From assembly GCA_050184585.1 (NCBI GenBank), contig JBFXAF010000005.1, positions 248,001 to 312,000 of the forward strand: DNA of 64,000 bases, read 5' to 3'. The position numbers were made by a program, and so were the translations under genes. Positions 35,070 through 44,652 of this stretch are shown in pieces (position 1 is the first letter of the stretch; each line of letters begins with the position of its first letter). The stretch is from JBFXAF01 sp050184585 (GTDB taxonomy: Bacteria > Pseudomonadota > Alphaproteobacteria > Rhizobiales > Rhizobiaceae). The notes under the pieces are model-generated. The model did not search any database, had not been told where the DNA came from, and worked only from the letters and a program-made list of their open reading frames with translations.

Positions 35070-36164
35070 TCAGGAACTCTCGGCGGGAAACGGATACGAA
35101 CCCCTGGTGCCCCGCCAGTGCGCTGCCGCGAAGCCAAGCACGACGAGCGCCATCGCCTGGTGGGCGAGCGCCCATTCCAACGGAACGGTCAGCAGGAGCG
35201 TCGTGATGCCGATGGCAGCCTGAACCAGCATCAGCGCCACAAGCACGAACGCGCGCAACGCATGCGTCGAACCAGGCAGGCGGCGCTGCGTTGCGACAGC
35301 GTGCCAGATGGTCAGGATGAGCAGCAGGTAGGCGCCGATCCTGTGGGTGAACTGCACCGTCTTGGCCGTCTCGAAGAAGTTCAGCCAGAACGGGTCGAGG
35401 ATGAACAGGTCGCCGGGGATCAGTTCCCCGTCCATGCGCGGCCATGTGTTGAAGGCGAAGCCGCCGTCGATGCCCGCGACCAGCCCGCCGAGATAGATCT
35501 GCACCAGCATGGCGATCACCAGCCAGCCGGCAAAGCGTTGCGAGCCCCGGCCCGCGGGCGGGGCGGAATGGGGGGCCAGCCCACGCGCAACGACCATGAT
35601 CGCTGCGAAGATGACGCAGGCGAGCGTCAGGTGCGTCGCCAGACGGTACTGGCTGACATCGACGCGTTCGGTCAGCCCCGAGGCGACCATCCACCAGCCG
35701 ACGGCGCCCTGCAGGCCGCCGAGGACGAAGAGGCCAAGCAGCTTTGGCGTCAGGCCGCTTTCGATACGGCTCGTCCAGAGGAAGAAGGCGAGCGGCAGCG
35801 CAAACACGACGCCGACAGCGCGTGCGAGGACGCGGTGCGCCCACTCCCACCAGAAGATCGTCTTGAACTCGTCGAGCGTCATACCCTTGTTGACGAGCTG
35901 ATACTCCGGAATCTGGCGGTACTTCGCGAACTCCTCCTCCCATTCGGCGTCCGTTAGCGGCGGGATCACGCCGTGGATCGGCTGCCATTCGGTGATCGAC
36001 AGGCCGGCGTCGGTGAGCCGGGTCGCCCCGCCGACGATGACGAGGGCGACGAGAAGAAGGAGTACACCGTAGAGCCAAAAGCGCACGGCCTTGCGGTCGC
36101 GCCCGATCTTTCGGGGCGCGCTCACAGGGGCCCTAGGGGCCGCGTAGTCGGGTGCGACGTCCAT
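35070..36164 (-). CDS. ctaA: Heme A synthase (COX15/CtaA family)
   Basis: Polytopic inner-membrane enzyme of 364 residues that oxidises haem O to haem A for cytochrome oxidase. The eight-helix pattern is clear. Conserved pieces are VGGATRLTDAGLSITEWQPIHGVIPPL, WWEWAHRVLARAVG, RLATHLTLACVIF, FTHRIGAYLLL and WALAHQAMALVV, with the haem-ligating histidines at helix ends. The alphaproteobacterial type 2 length is about 360. The start at 36164 (MDVAPDY) is chosen; the longer frame upstream is not conserved. It can serve the oxidase encoded at 9.5-14 kb or another elsewhere. Confidence 0.95.
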   Translation of the reverse strand: MDVAPDYAAPRAPVSAPRKIGRDRKAVRFWLYGVLLLLVALVIVGGATRLTDAGLSITEWQPIHGVIPPLTDAEWEEEFAKYRQIPEYQLVNKGMTLDEFKTIFWWEWAHRVLARAVGVVFALPLAFFLWTSRIESGLTPKLLGLFVLGGLQGAVGWWMVASGLTERVDVSQYRLATHLTLACVIFAAIMVVARGLAPHSAPPAGRGSQRFAGWLVIAMLVQIYLGGLVAGIDGGFAFNTWPRMDGELIPGDLFILDPFWLNFFETAKTVQFTHRIGAYLLLILTIWHAVATQRRLPGSTHALRAFVLVALMLVQAAIGITTLLLTVPLEWALAHQAMALVVLGFAAAHWRGTRGSYPFPAESS

Positions 36165-36283
36165 CTGGTGCACCACTCGCGCAACGGGACCGTCCGGACA
36201 AGCCCCCGCCGCGTGACACGCGGTCGCGCCGCCAGCCGTTCGCGAACCGTTGCGTGAAACCGGGCGAGGCCATAGGACGAGCC

Positions 36284-36490
36284 ATGCCAGTGCGTCTACG
36301 CAAGCTAATCGGAACGGTGCTCCTGATCGTCCTTGTGGTGATCTACGCCTTCGGCGCCACCACCATTGCCGTCGCCCGGCTCGCCGATTCGGGGCCGCTG
36401 GCCCACCTCGCATTCTTTCTCGTCGGCGGGCTCGCCTGGATTCTCCCGGCGATGCTGATCATCAAGTGGATGGCGCAACCCGCGAGATAG
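36284..36490 (+). CDS. DUF2842-like small membrane protein
   Basis: Protein of 68 residues with two transmembrane helices (IGTVLLIVLVVIYAFGATTIAVA and LAFFLVGGLAWILPAMLIIKWM), a size and pattern I associate with DUF2842 proteins found next to heme A synthase in rhizobia. The ATG at 36284 is 120 bases from the divergent ctaA start. Its function is unknown; small oxidase-biogenesis or membrane-scaffold roles are possible. Confidence 0.7.
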   Translation: MPVRLRKLIGTVLLIVLVVIYAFGATTIAVARLADSGPLAHLAFFLVGGLAWILPAMLIIKWMAQPAR

Positions 36491-36499
36491 GCGGGGCGG

Positions 36500-37555
36500 T
36501 CAGACCGTGACCACCATCTTGCCGGCGTTGGCGAGTGGCGTGGTGAGGCCCGACAGCATGGTGCGAACATGGGCGACGCGCTGGTAGCGGCCGTTGATCG
36601 AGATGCGTGGCAGGGCGTGAAGAAAATCCCTGTGCGCGGCCTTGAGCACGCCATGGCGCGTGGTCACCGCCGACAGGTAGCCCGCCTCGCGCGCGATGCC
36701 CACCTCCCGTTCGCCGACGGCGCTGCCGTAGCCGTACGGATAGGCAAAGTGGCGCGGCGTCTCGCCCGTCTCGATCCTGAGGATCCCGGCAGCATCGGCC
36801 ACCTCGCGCCAGGCCTTCTCCAGGGACAGGCGCCGCAGGTTGTAGTGGTTCACGGTATGGGCGCCGATCGTGCAGAGAGGATGCGTCGCGATCCGGCGGA
36901 TCTCCTCCCACGTCATCAGGCTGCGGCGCGGCGCGGAGGGGTCGACGCCAACGGAGACGGCGAGCGCCCGCACGATCGACGTCTGATCTTCCTCGCTGAC
37001 GTCGGTCGTCAGATACTGGTGCAGCGACGAAGCAGCAGCGAGCTTGCGTGCGGGATTGGAGCAATCGACCATCACCCGCCCTTCCCGGGTCGATACATAG
37101 AAACGCTCGCGCGCGGTGACGATGTCCTCGACCACGTCCCACCACAGATCCGACGTTCCGTTGATGAGGCCCGGCGCGACGTAGATCGTGAACGGAGTCT
37201 CGTGCTTCTCGAAGACCGGCAATGCCTCTGTGAGGTTGTCGCGGTACCCGTCGTCGGCCGTGATCGTCGCGAAGCGCTCGTCCGCCTTGCCGGCGCGTAT
37301 GCGGTCGACCGCCTCATCGAGGCTCACGAACCGGTAGCGCTTACGTTTCATGTCGGCGATCAGTCGGTCGAGGAAGGAAGGCCGGACCGTGAGATGACGG
37401 TTCAGGCCCATCGGTTTCTCTGGCGCCACCGTCACCCGGTGTAGCATCAGGATTGCGCCGAGCCCGCCGGCCCATGGACGCGCGATCGGCGCGAGGCCGG
37501 TGAAGCGCGCGACATTGAGCGCGAGCTTGCGGACCAGTTCCCCCCTGTCGATCAT
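36500..37555 (-). CDS. Polysaccharide deacetylase family protein
   Basis: NodB-homology carbohydrate esterase of 351 residues. The first motif is ATITADDGYRDN (catalytic and metal Asp), the second IGAHTVNHYNL (metal His pair), the third ETPRHFAYPYGYGSAVG. The N-terminal stretch LGAILMLHRVTV is typical of this family in exopolysaccharide clusters. It removes N- or O-acetyl groups from polysaccharide. It borders the exopolysaccharide block that continues to 45.9 kb and is divergent from the acetyltransferase gene with about 80 bases between starts. Confidence 0.9.
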   Translation of the reverse strand: MIDRGELVRKLALNVARFTGLAPIARPWAGGLGAILMLHRVTVAPEKPMGLNRHLTVRPSFLDRLIADMKRKRYRFVSLDEAVDRIRAGKADERFATITADDGYRDNLTEALPVFEKHETPFTIYVAPGLINGTSDLWWDVVEDIVTARERFYVSTREGRVMVDCSNPARKLAAASSLHQYLTTDVSEEDQTSIVRALAVSVGVDPSAPRRSLMTWEEIRRIATHPLCTIGAHTVNHYNLRRLSLEKAWREVADAAGILRIETGETPRHFAYPYGYGSAVGEREVGIAREAGYLSAVTTRHGVLKAAHRDFLHALPRISINGRYQRVAHVRTMLSGLTTPLANAGKMVVTV

Positions 37556-37634
37556 TCCTTCACCAATTCGCCTTACGGTTCTCGATGCGGCGAGGCCTTC
37601 GCGGCTGCAAGTCTAGCGCGAGAAGGATTGAAGT

Positions 37635-38852
37635 ATGGTTGACGTTTCGGCCCGGATCGAGGAGCAGGCGACCGTCGCCGCCGTCCGCCGCCGCGACGCG
37701 AAAGCCATCCCAGCCTCGGTCTCGGTCCTCGAGGGCGATGAAGGGCTCGAAGCCTATCGCAGGTTCGCGGCGGATGCCGTCTTCGCGCCGCCCCAAAGCC
37801 CCGAATGGGTCGACGCATGGGAGGCCGAAGCCAGGCCTGATCTGATTTTCGTCACCGTCGGCATCGGCGCCATGTCCGCCGCCGCACTGGCGCTCGAGGT
37901 CATCCGTCTAGGACCCTTCCGGGTCGCTCGGTTCATCTCCGGCAGTCATGCGAACGGGAACTTCGCACCCGTGTCACCGGCTGCTGGCCGACTGCGCCGC
38001 AGCGACATCGAGGCCGTTTTCGCGGCCGTTCGGGCCGCGCGGCCCGATGTAGACCTCGTTGCTATGGAACGCATGCTCGTCGAACATGCAGGCGTGGCAA
38101 ACCCATTCGCCGCGATGGCAAGCGGGGCAAGCCCGAACGTCTCGCTGGCCGTCGACCTCGAAGGAGGGTTCGAGGCACTGCTCAAGCGGTCCTCGGGCAA
38201 GCGCAAGCGCAAGAAGCACCGCTCCCAAATCCGCAAGTTCGAGGCTGCCGGCGGCTACCAGATGTTGGAGGCGCGCACCCCAGCCGAGATCGACCGCGTG
38301 CTCGATGCATTCTTCGAGATGAAGCATGTGCGCCTGACCAAGATGGGCGTTGAAGACGTCTTCGCGCCGATGGACGTACAGGCATTCTTCCGCAGGCTGT
38401 TCAAACACGCGGCGAGCCAGGAGCGCCCGGCGTTCACGCTGCACGCCCTCGAGGTTGGCGGCATCATTCGCGCCGTGACCGGTTCGTCGCGGACGGAGGA
38501 CAGGATCATCTGCGAGTTCGGCGCCATCATCGAGGACGAACTGGCTCATGCCAGCCCGGGCGACTTCATGTTCTTCGAGCAGATTGGAAATGCCTGCGCG
38601 GAAGGCCTTCCTTATTACGACTTCAGCGTCGGCGACGAGCTCTACAAGCGGCTCTGGTGCGACGTCGAGACGACCCACCTGGACCTGTTCGTCCCGCTCA
38701 CGCTCAAGGGACGCATGCTCGCGATGGCGGAGCGCGCCCGAACCCGGCTCACCGCTTTCGTGAAAGGCAATGCAATCGTTTGGGCAGCGCTGAAGAAGCT
38801 GCGTCGCCGCGCTCCCCTGCAACCGGCAGAGGCGACGGACATAGACGATTGA
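37635..38852 (+). CDS. CelD/BcsL-type GNAT acetyltransferase
   Basis: Protein of 405 residues with a FemAB-like double GNAT fold. A basic segment KRSSGKRKRKKHRSQIRKFEAAGG lies near residue 185, followed by an acetyltransferase domain (RTPAEIDRVLDAFFEMKHVRLTKMG, then SPGDFMFFEQIGNACAEGLPYYDFSVGDELYKRLWCDVE). The last part is the typical C-terminal motif of the family involved in cellulose and exopolysaccharide biosynthesis. It probably acetylates a sugar or lipid-linked intermediate. The neighbouring deacetylase suggests control of acetylation. The ATG at 37635 is preceded by GAAGGA. Confidence 0.85.
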   Translation: MVDVSARIEEQATVAAVRRRDAKAIPASVSVLEGDEGLEAYRRFAADAVFAPPQSPEWVDAWEAEARPDLIFVTVGIGAMSAAALALEVIRLGPFRVARFISGSHANGNFAPVSPAAGRLRRSDIEAVFAAVRAARPDVDLVAMERMLVEHAGVANPFAAMASGASPNVSLAVDLEGGFEALLKRSSGKRKRKKHRSQIRKFEAAGGYQMLEARTPAEIDRVLDAFFEMKHVRLTKMGVEDVFAPMDVQAFFRRLFKHAASQERPAFTLHALEVGGIIRAVTGSSRTEDRIICEFGAIIEDELAHASPGDFMFFEQIGNACAEGLPYYDFSVGDELYKRLWCDVETTHLDLFVPLTLKGRMLAMAERARTRLTAFVKGNAIVWAALKKLRRRAPLQPAEATDIDD

Positions 38853-38883
38853 CGACCGCCAGACTTCGGTGAGATCGCCGGCC

Positions 38884-41097
38884 TCAGGCTGCCCGGCGTC
38901 CCGGCACCGGCGAATAGGGCGGTTCATAACCGACTGGCGTGACCAGGATCGGCTTGCCGAAGCCGCCAGCCTCGAGCTCGGCGGCGGTCGCCGAAATGGC
39001 CTCGTCTCCCGGCTCCAGCACACTGACCAGCACCTCGGTTCCGTCAGCGACCAGCCGCCGGATGCCATCCGCGTCGGCGGGTCCGCATTCGACGAAGACC
39101 ACGTCATAGGCGGTCGTGAGCGAGTTCATGATGATCGGCAGGCGGTCGGCCGCGCGCATCGCGCGCGCCGGGCTTGCGCGGCCGAGCGGGATCACATGAC
39201 AGTCCGAGTACCGGTCGGCATGGATGACCTGCGAGAACTGGGCTTCGGACGCGAGCAAGTCGGTGATTCCGGCAAGCGTTTCTCCATCCAGCATCGGCCG
39301 CGACGCGGCTCCTGACGAGGTGAGATCGAGAAGGAGTACGCGCAGGCCGGCATCCGCCACCTCGCGGGCCACAAGCACGGCCGTCGCGGCAGCCTCGTCG
39401 CCTTCCGGCGAGACGAAGATGGCGCGCGCGGCCCCGCCGGCGATCAACTTCTCCGCGGCGCGCTCCACCCCGATCTCGCCCAGCGATGGCTTCGGAGCCG
39501 GAGCCGGCTCGACAGGAACCGGGATATCCTGCTCCGGTTCGATCTTGAGCATAGAAGGAGCACGTTCGCGGATCGCATCCGCCTGGGCGATGGCGCTCGC
39601 CGCTGTTCGATCGATCGGCGCGGCCCTCGGCGCTTCGTCGGCCTCCGCCACGACCGGCATGGCGACGACCTCGACACGGCCGACGGACGATCCGGAAGCG
39701 GGCCGCATGGCGCGACCGCTGAACAGCTCCTGCAAGAGGGTCACGATCGCCATGATGAGCAGCGAGGCGGCCAAGGCCGCACCCACGATCGGCAGCACCT
39801 TCGGAAAATAGGCTTCCGGCGGTACGATCGCGCGCGAGAATATGCGTGCATCGGCCGGCGTGTAATCGCCGTCGCGACGCGACGCCGCCTCGCGGTAGCG
39901 CGTCAGATATGATTCCAGCAGCTCGCGCTGGGCGGCGGCTTCGCGCTCGAGCGCCCGCAATTCGACGGCCTGATCGCCGGCACGCGATGATTCGGCCTTG
40001 AGCGTGTTGAGGTCGGCGATCAGCTGGCGCTCGCGATAGCCGGCGGTGCGCGCCTCGTTCTCCAGCCCCTCGAGCACCTTGCCCGCTTCGGTGCGAATCT
40101 GGCCCTCAAGGTCGGTCAATTGCGAGCGGAGCGCACGGATGCGGGGATGCCCTTCGAGCAGGCTCGTCGACAGATCGGCGATCTGCGCCTGGAGCTCGAC
40201 CTGACGTTCGCGGAGCCGCTCGATGAGGGTAGACGACAGGACCTGTGGCAGGGCGTCGAGCGAGGCGCCACCATCGAGCGCGGCACGGACGCCAGCGGCA
40301 TTGGCTTCAGCGGCCGCCCTGTTGGCCCGCACCCGCGACAGTTCCGACTGCAGTTCGGCAAGCTGCTGCGTGGCCAGTATGTTGTTGTTGTCGCCGACCA
40401 GAAGGTCGGCCTGCGCTCGGAAACCGGCGACCTTGAGTTCCGCTTCCTTCACGCGCTCGCGAAGAGCCGTGATCTCGGGCTCGAGCCATGCGGTCGCGTC
40501 GGTGTTGGAAAGCTGCTTCGCCTGGCGGCTCACCGCGATATAGGCGTCGGCGATGGCGTTCGGCACCTCGGCAGCGAGCTTCGGGTCCTCCGACGAGAAC
40601 TCGATGACGATGACGCGAGACTTTTCTACACGATAGACATCGAGCTTCGACCGCATCGCCTTGAGCACTCGCTCGTCGGCTGGAACTTCGTTCGGGTCCG
40701 ACCGCAATCCCGCGAGCACCAGCGCCTCGCCGAACAGCGACATGTCGGCGGCCTCGTCGAACTCAGGCAGCTTGTGCAGCTCGAGCTTTCTCGCCACCTG
40801 CTTGAGGATGTCGGTCGATCCGATGACCTCGACCTGGCTGGTGACGCCCTCCTCGTCGAGGATCGGCCTATCGCTCTCGGCGTTCTGATCCGGCCGGGTA
40901 AACACCGATTCGCGGGTTTCGATCAGGATCCGAGTCTCCGCCATGTAGTGAGGCGTCGCGACCCAGGCGAAGGCGAAGGCGCCGGCTGTCACGACCAAGG
41001 CAATGACGACGATGCGCGCCCAGTTTCTCCCGAGACTGGAGAAAAGCTGTCGAAGATCGACATCGACGTCGCTGGTGGTGTTGTGAACGCCCGACAT
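38884..41097 (-). CDS. Wzz/ExoP-type polysaccharide chain-length protein with degenerate kinase domain
   Basis: Inner-membrane co-polymerase of 737 residues. A Wzz domain (helix IVVIALVVTAGAFAFAW near residue 35, TPHYMAETRILIETRE) is followed by coiled-coil stretches in the periplasm (about 200-420), a second helix (VLPIVGAALAASLLIMAIVTLL near 450) and a cytoplasmic BY-kinase-like domain from about residue 555. Walker A there reads SPEGDEAAAT with no GKS/GKT, Walker A-prime reads LLLDLTSSG, and no C-terminal tyrosine cluster is seen. It probably fixes chain length but lacks autokinase activity. The ATG at 41097 has GGAG eight bases upstream. It is divergent from the export lipoprotein gene. 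Confidence 0.87.
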   Translation of the reverse strand: MSGVHNTTSDVDVDLRQLFSSLGRNWARIVVIALVVTAGAFAFAWVATPHYMAETRILIETRESVFTRPDQNAESDRPILDEEGVTSQVEVIGSTDILKQVARKLELHKLPEFDEAADMSLFGEALVLAGLRSDPNEVPADERVLKAMRSKLDVYRVEKSRVIVIEFSSEDPKLAAEVPNAIADAYIAVSRQAKQLSNTDATAWLEPEITALRERVKEAELKVAGFRAQADLLVGDNNNILATQQLAELQSELSRVRANRAAAEANAAGVRAALDGGASLDALPQVLSSTLIERLRERQVELQAQIADLSTSLLEGHPRIRALRSQLTDLEGQIRTEAGKVLEGLENEARTAGYRERQLIADLNTLKAESSRAGDQAVELRALEREAAAQRELLESYLTRYREAASRRDGDYTPADARIFSRAIVPPEAYFPKVLPIVGAALAASLLIMAIVTLLQELFSGRAMRPASGSSVGRVEVVAMPVVAEADEAPRAAPIDRTAASAIAQADAIRERAPSMLKIEPEQDIPVPVEPAPAPKPSLGEIGVERAAEKLIAGGAARAIFVSPEGDEAAATAVLVAREVADAGLRVLLLDLTSSGAASRPMLDGETLAGITDLLASEAQFSQVIHADRYSDCHVIPLGRASPARAMRAADRLPIIMNSLTTAYDVVFVECGPADADGIRRLVADGTEVLVSVLEPGDEAISATAAELEAGGFGKPILVTPVGYEPPYSPVPGRRAA

Positions 41098-41334
41098 TGC
41101 CCGACTCCGCAAACGAGTTGCCGGGCACGGTAAACAATCATGGTAACTCAGCGGTTAAGGGTCCGCTCATAGACTGTTTGCCATTATTGACAACAGGTTA
41201 ACATGACGACGACGCGTTGCTGATCCGCTTTGGGCTCGCCGGCTTTACCGCCCATTAACCCTAACGGGAGGATAACCGAGTGGAACAACCGTGCCGGTCC
41301 GCGCCGGCATTCTGTCGAAGGTGTGCGTCCGGCC

Positions 41335-41898
41335 ATGAAACCTCCTCTCCTTGCGCTCGCCGCGATCCTGGCAACGGCCATCGTCGCCGGCTGCTCCGGG
41401 TACCGCCCCGCCCCGGCCGGCTTCCATGAGATCATCAACCAGCCCTACCGGCTCGGCGCGGGCGACCGCGTGCGCGTGACCGTGTTCGAGCAAGAGAGCC
41501 TGACCAACACCTACAGCGTCGATCAGTCCGGCTACATCGCCTTCCCGCTCGTGGGGGCGATCGCCGCCCGCGGGCACACCGCGCAGCAGGTCGAGTCGCA
41601 GATCGCGGCTAGTCTGCGCGAAGGCTACCTACGCGATCCCGACGTATCGGTGGAGATCGACCGCTATCGCCCGATATTCGTCATGGGCGAAGTCGGCGCC
41701 GCCGGGCAATACTCCTATGTTCCGGGCATGACGGCGCACAAGGCCGTCGCAGTCGCCGGCGGGTTCACGCCGCGCGGCTATCAGGGCACCGTGGACATCA
41801 CGCGCGACATCAACGGCAAGGTGATGACGGGCCGCGTGCTAACCTCCGATCCGATCCTGCCGGGCGACACGATCTACGTGCGCGAACGCCTCTTCTGA
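41335..41898 (+). CDS. Polysaccharide export lipoprotein (Wza/ExoF family)
   Basis: Outer-membrane or periplasmic export protein of 187 residues. The lipobox is VAGC with Cys20. The poly-export domain is clear: YRLGAGDRVRVTVFEQESLTNTYSVDQSGYIAFPLVGAIAARGHTAQQVE, then one SLBB-like region VFVMGEVGAAGQYSYVPGMTAHKAVAVAGGFTPRG in modified form. It is shorter than Wza, like other rhizobial single-SLBB proteins. The start is weakly supported: no ribosome-binding site is evident, and GTG at 41323 is an alternative. The 237-base divergent region with the chain-length gene is AT-richer and must hold promoters for both. Confidence 0.88.
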   Translation: MKPPLLALAAILATAIVAGCSGYRPAPAGFHEIINQPYRLGAGDRVRVTVFEQESLTNTYSVDQSGYIAFPLVGAIAARGHTAQQVESQIAASLREGYLRDPDVSVEIDRYRPIFVMGEVGAAGQYSYVPGMTAHKAVAVAGGFTPRGYQGTVDITRDINGKVMTGRVLTSDPILPGDTIYVRERLF

Positions 41899-41912
41899 CC
41901 GCGCGCGCGACC

Positions 41913-43070
41913 GTGACGTCCGCGCTTCGCATCGTGCACTGCTTCCGGTCGCCGGTCGGCGGCATCTTCCGTCATGTCCGCGATCTCACCGAAGCTCAGG
42001 TAGCGGCGGGGCATCAGGTCGGGATCGTCTGCGACTCGACCACTGGCGGCGCGTTCGAGGAAAAGCTGTTCGAGGAAATGCGGCCGCTCCTGGCGCTCGG
42101 CATCCGTCGCACCGCCATGCAGCGCCACATCGGTCCGGGCGACCTCGCCTCGGGGTGGCGCACATATCGCCTCATCAAGGAATTGCAGCCGGACGTGCTC
42201 CACGGGCACGGCGCCAAGGGTGGGGCCTATTCCCGCCTGTTCGGCTCACTCATGCGGGTTTCAGGTTCGCGCGTAGCCCGCCTCTACACAGCGCATGGCG
42301 GAAGCCTGCATTATGACGAGAATACACTGACCGGAAAGGTGTTCTTCCTCCTCGAACGGATCATGGAGCGGTTCTGCGACCGTCTTCTGTTCGTGTCCGA
42401 ATACGAACGCGGGACGTTCATCCGCAAGGTCGGCTTGCCACGCATACCGAGCGCCCTGGTCTATAACGGCCTGCGCGATGCCGAGTTCGAGCCGGTCGCG
42501 ACCGCGCCCGGCGCGGCCGACTTCGTCTACATAGGCATGATGCGCGATCTGAAGGGGCCAGACCTTTTCATCGACGCCCTCGCCCGCACGGAGATGCGGC
42601 TCGGCCGGGCGGTGAGCGCGGTGATGGTCGGCGACGGTGAGGATCGCCCGCGCTACATCGCCCAGGTCGAGCGTCTCGGACTTTCCGATCGTGTCAAGTT
42701 CCTGATGCCGATGCCGGCACGCGAAGCGTTCGGGCTCGGCCGCGTTTCCGTTGTCCCTTCGCGGGCCGAGGCGATGCCCTACATCGTGCTTGAAACGCTT
42801 GGCGCGGGGCGGCCGATGATCGCCACGGCGGTCGGCGGCATTCCGGAAGTGTTCGGAGAAGGTTCGGCGGCGCTTGCGCAACCGGACGTCGAGGAGATCA
42901 GCGAGCGCATGGTGCTCGCTCTCAGCGACCCGGAGACCTTCGCCATGGCAATGCCGAGCACTGAAGAACTGCGGACACGCTTCAGCGCCCGGACCATGGC
43001 CGCGGAGATCGAGAACGCCTATTGGGCGGCGCTCGGTCGCGAACCGACCGCTGGAGAAATGGTTTCTTAG
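41913..43070 (+). CDS. Glycosyltransferase family 4 protein
   Basis: Cytoplasmic GT-B sugar transferase of 385 residues that extends lipid-linked exopolysaccharide. The acceptor domain begins RIVHCFRSPVGGIFRHVRDLTEAQVAAGHQVGIV, with DVLHGHGAKGGAYSRL. The donor domain includes FVYIGMMRDLKGPDLFIDAL and the E-x7-E-like segment VPSRAEAMPYIVLETLGAGRPMIATAVGGIPEV. The GTG start is 14 bases beyond the export gene stop. It precedes the priming transferase by 43 bases; all are co-directional. Confidence 0.92.
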   Translation: MTSALRIVHCFRSPVGGIFRHVRDLTEAQVAAGHQVGIVCDSTTGGAFEEKLFEEMRPLLALGIRRTAMQRHIGPGDLASGWRTYRLIKELQPDVLHGHGAKGGAYSRLFGSLMRVSGSRVARLYTAHGGSLHYDENTLTGKVFFLLERIMERFCDRLLFVSEYERGTFIRKVGLPRIPSALVYNGLRDAEFEPVATAPGAADFVYIGMMRDLKGPDLFIDALARTEMRLGRAVSAVMVGDGEDRPRYIAQVERLGLSDRVKFLMPMPAREAFGLGRVSVVPSRAEAMPYIVLETLGAGRPMIATAVGGIPEVFGEGSAALAQPDVEEISERMVLALSDPETFAMAMPSTEELRTRFSARTMAAEIENAYWAALGREPTAGEMVS

Positions 43071-43113
43071 TCCCTTTCCGCTAGTCATTCCGACGGGTTC
43101 CAGGAGACCTGGA

Positions 43114-44652
43114 ATGAACGAAGCAGACCCCTCCGCGCAGTATTCTCCAGAGCGGATCAAGACCTTTCAGGATGACGCCCAGCTGGCGGCATCGTCGAGT
43201 GGGCTGAGCGCGGTTGCGCGTCAGGTCGCCGCTCACTACCGTCGTGAGACGACGTCTCCCGTCATGGTCAGTGGCGTATTGCGTTTCGTCGAGTTCGGGC
43301 TGCTCGTGCTCGCGGGCGTCGCGCTGTACGCCGTGTATGTCGGAGTCTCGGCGCATCTCTACTGGGAGTATCCCGTCGTCATCCTCGGCGGCTCCGTGCT
43401 TGCGGTGCTCTTTCTCGAATTGATCGACGCCTATCAGATTCCCAATCTCGTCAGACCCTTCAACATGCTGTCGCGCATCCTGCTCGTGTGGGCGGGAACC
43501 TTCGCGCTGATGGCGCTGGCCGGGTTCTTCTTCAAGATATCGAGCGAATTTTCGCGCGTCTGGTTTGGCGGCTGGTTCGCAACGGGTTTCGTCTTCCTCA
43601 GTTTCGAGCGCGTGCTGCTTTCGCGCCTGGTCCGTCGCTGGGCACGCAATGGCCGCATGGAGCGCCGCGCCGTGATCGTCGGGGGCGGCAAGACCGCCGA
43701 GGCGCTCATTCGCTCGATCGAGCAGCAGCCGGGCAACGACATCCGCATCTGCGGGATCTTCGATGACCGCGACGATACGCGATCGCCACCGATCGTCGCG
43801 GGGTATCCCAAGCTCGGCACCGTCGGGGCGCTTATCGAGTTCGCCCGGATCGCACGCATCGACATGCTGATCGTGTCGCTGCCGATCACCGCCGAGCGGC
43901 GCGTTCTATCGCTGCTGAAGAAACTGTGGGTTCTGCCGGTGGATATCCGCCTATCGGCACATTCCAACCAGCTCCGCTTCAGGCCGCGCGCCGACTCCTA
44001 CATCGGCGCCGTGCCGATGCTCGACATCTTCGACAAGCCGATAAACGACTGGGATTCAGTCGCCAAGCGCGCCTTCGACATCGTCTTCTCGCTGATCGGC
44101 ATCGTCGTCTTCTCGCCGGTGATGCTTCTCACCGCGATCGCAATCAAGCTCGACAGCAAGGGGCCGGTCCTGTTCATGCAGAAGCGCCACGGCTTCAACA
44201 ACGAGGAGATCGACGTCTACAAGTTTCGCTCGATGTATGCCGAGTTGAGCGATCCCAGCGCCGTCAAGGCGGTGACCAAGGGCGACCCCCGCGTCACCCG
44301 CGTCGGCCGCTTCATCCGCAAAACCTCGATCGACGAGCTGCCGCAATTCTTCAATGCGCTGTTCGGATCGCTGTCGCTGGTCGGCCCGCGCCCGCACGCC
44401 GTCGCCGCCAAGACGCATTCGAAGCTCTACACGGAAGTGGTCGACGGCTACTTCGCCCGTCACAAGGTCAAGCCCGGCGTCACCGGCTGGGCGCAGATCA
44501 ACGGCTGGCGCGGTGAGATGGACACCGACGAGAAGATCCGGATGCGCACCGAGTTCGACCTGTTCTACATCGAGAACTGGTCGCTCTGGTTCGACCTCAA
44601 GATCCTGCTGCTCACCCCGGTCAAGCTGCTCGACACGGAGAACGCCTATTAG
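43114..44652 (+). CDS. Undecaprenyl-phosphate glucose/galactose phosphotransferase (WcaJ/ExoY type)
   Basis: Membrane enzyme of 512 residues that loads the first sugar phosphate onto undecaprenyl phosphate. Four N-terminal helices (from RFVEFGLLVLAGVALYAVY) are followed by a Rossmann-like domain (RAVIVGGGKTAEALI) and the C-terminal bacterial sugar transferase domain. That domain contains KRAFDIVFSLIGIVVFSPVMLLTAIAIKLDSKGPVLFMQKR, KFRSMY, IRKTSIDELPQFFNAL, SLVGPRPHAV and KPGVTGWAQINGWRGE. All family catalytic motifs are kept. GGAG lies close to the ATG at 43114. It is probably the committing step of the local exopolysaccharide. Confidence 0.95.
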   Translation: MNEADPSAQYSPERIKTFQDDAQLAASSSGLSAVARQVAAHYRRETTSPVMVSGVLRFVEFGLLVLAGVALYAVYVGVSAHLYWEYPVVILGGSVLAVLFLELIDAYQIPNLVRPFNMLSRILLVWAGTFALMALAGFFFKISSEFSRVWFGGWFATGFVFLSFERVLLSRLVRRWARNGRMERRAVIVGGGKTAEALIRSIEQQPGNDIRICGIFDDRDDTRSPPIVAGYPKLGTVGALIEFARIARIDMLIVSLPITAERRVLSLLKKLWVLPVDIRLSAHSNQLRFRPRADSYIGAVPMLDIFDKPINDWDSVAKRAFDIVFSLIGIVVFSPVMLLTAIAIKLDSKGPVLFMQKRHGFNNEEIDVYKFRSMYAELSDPSAVKAVTKGDPRVTRVGRFIRKTSIDELPQFFNALFGSLSLVGPRPHAVAAKTHSKLYTEVVDGYFARHKVKPGVTGWAQINGWRGEMDTDEKIRMRTEFDLFYIENWSLWFDLKILLLTPVKLLDTENAY

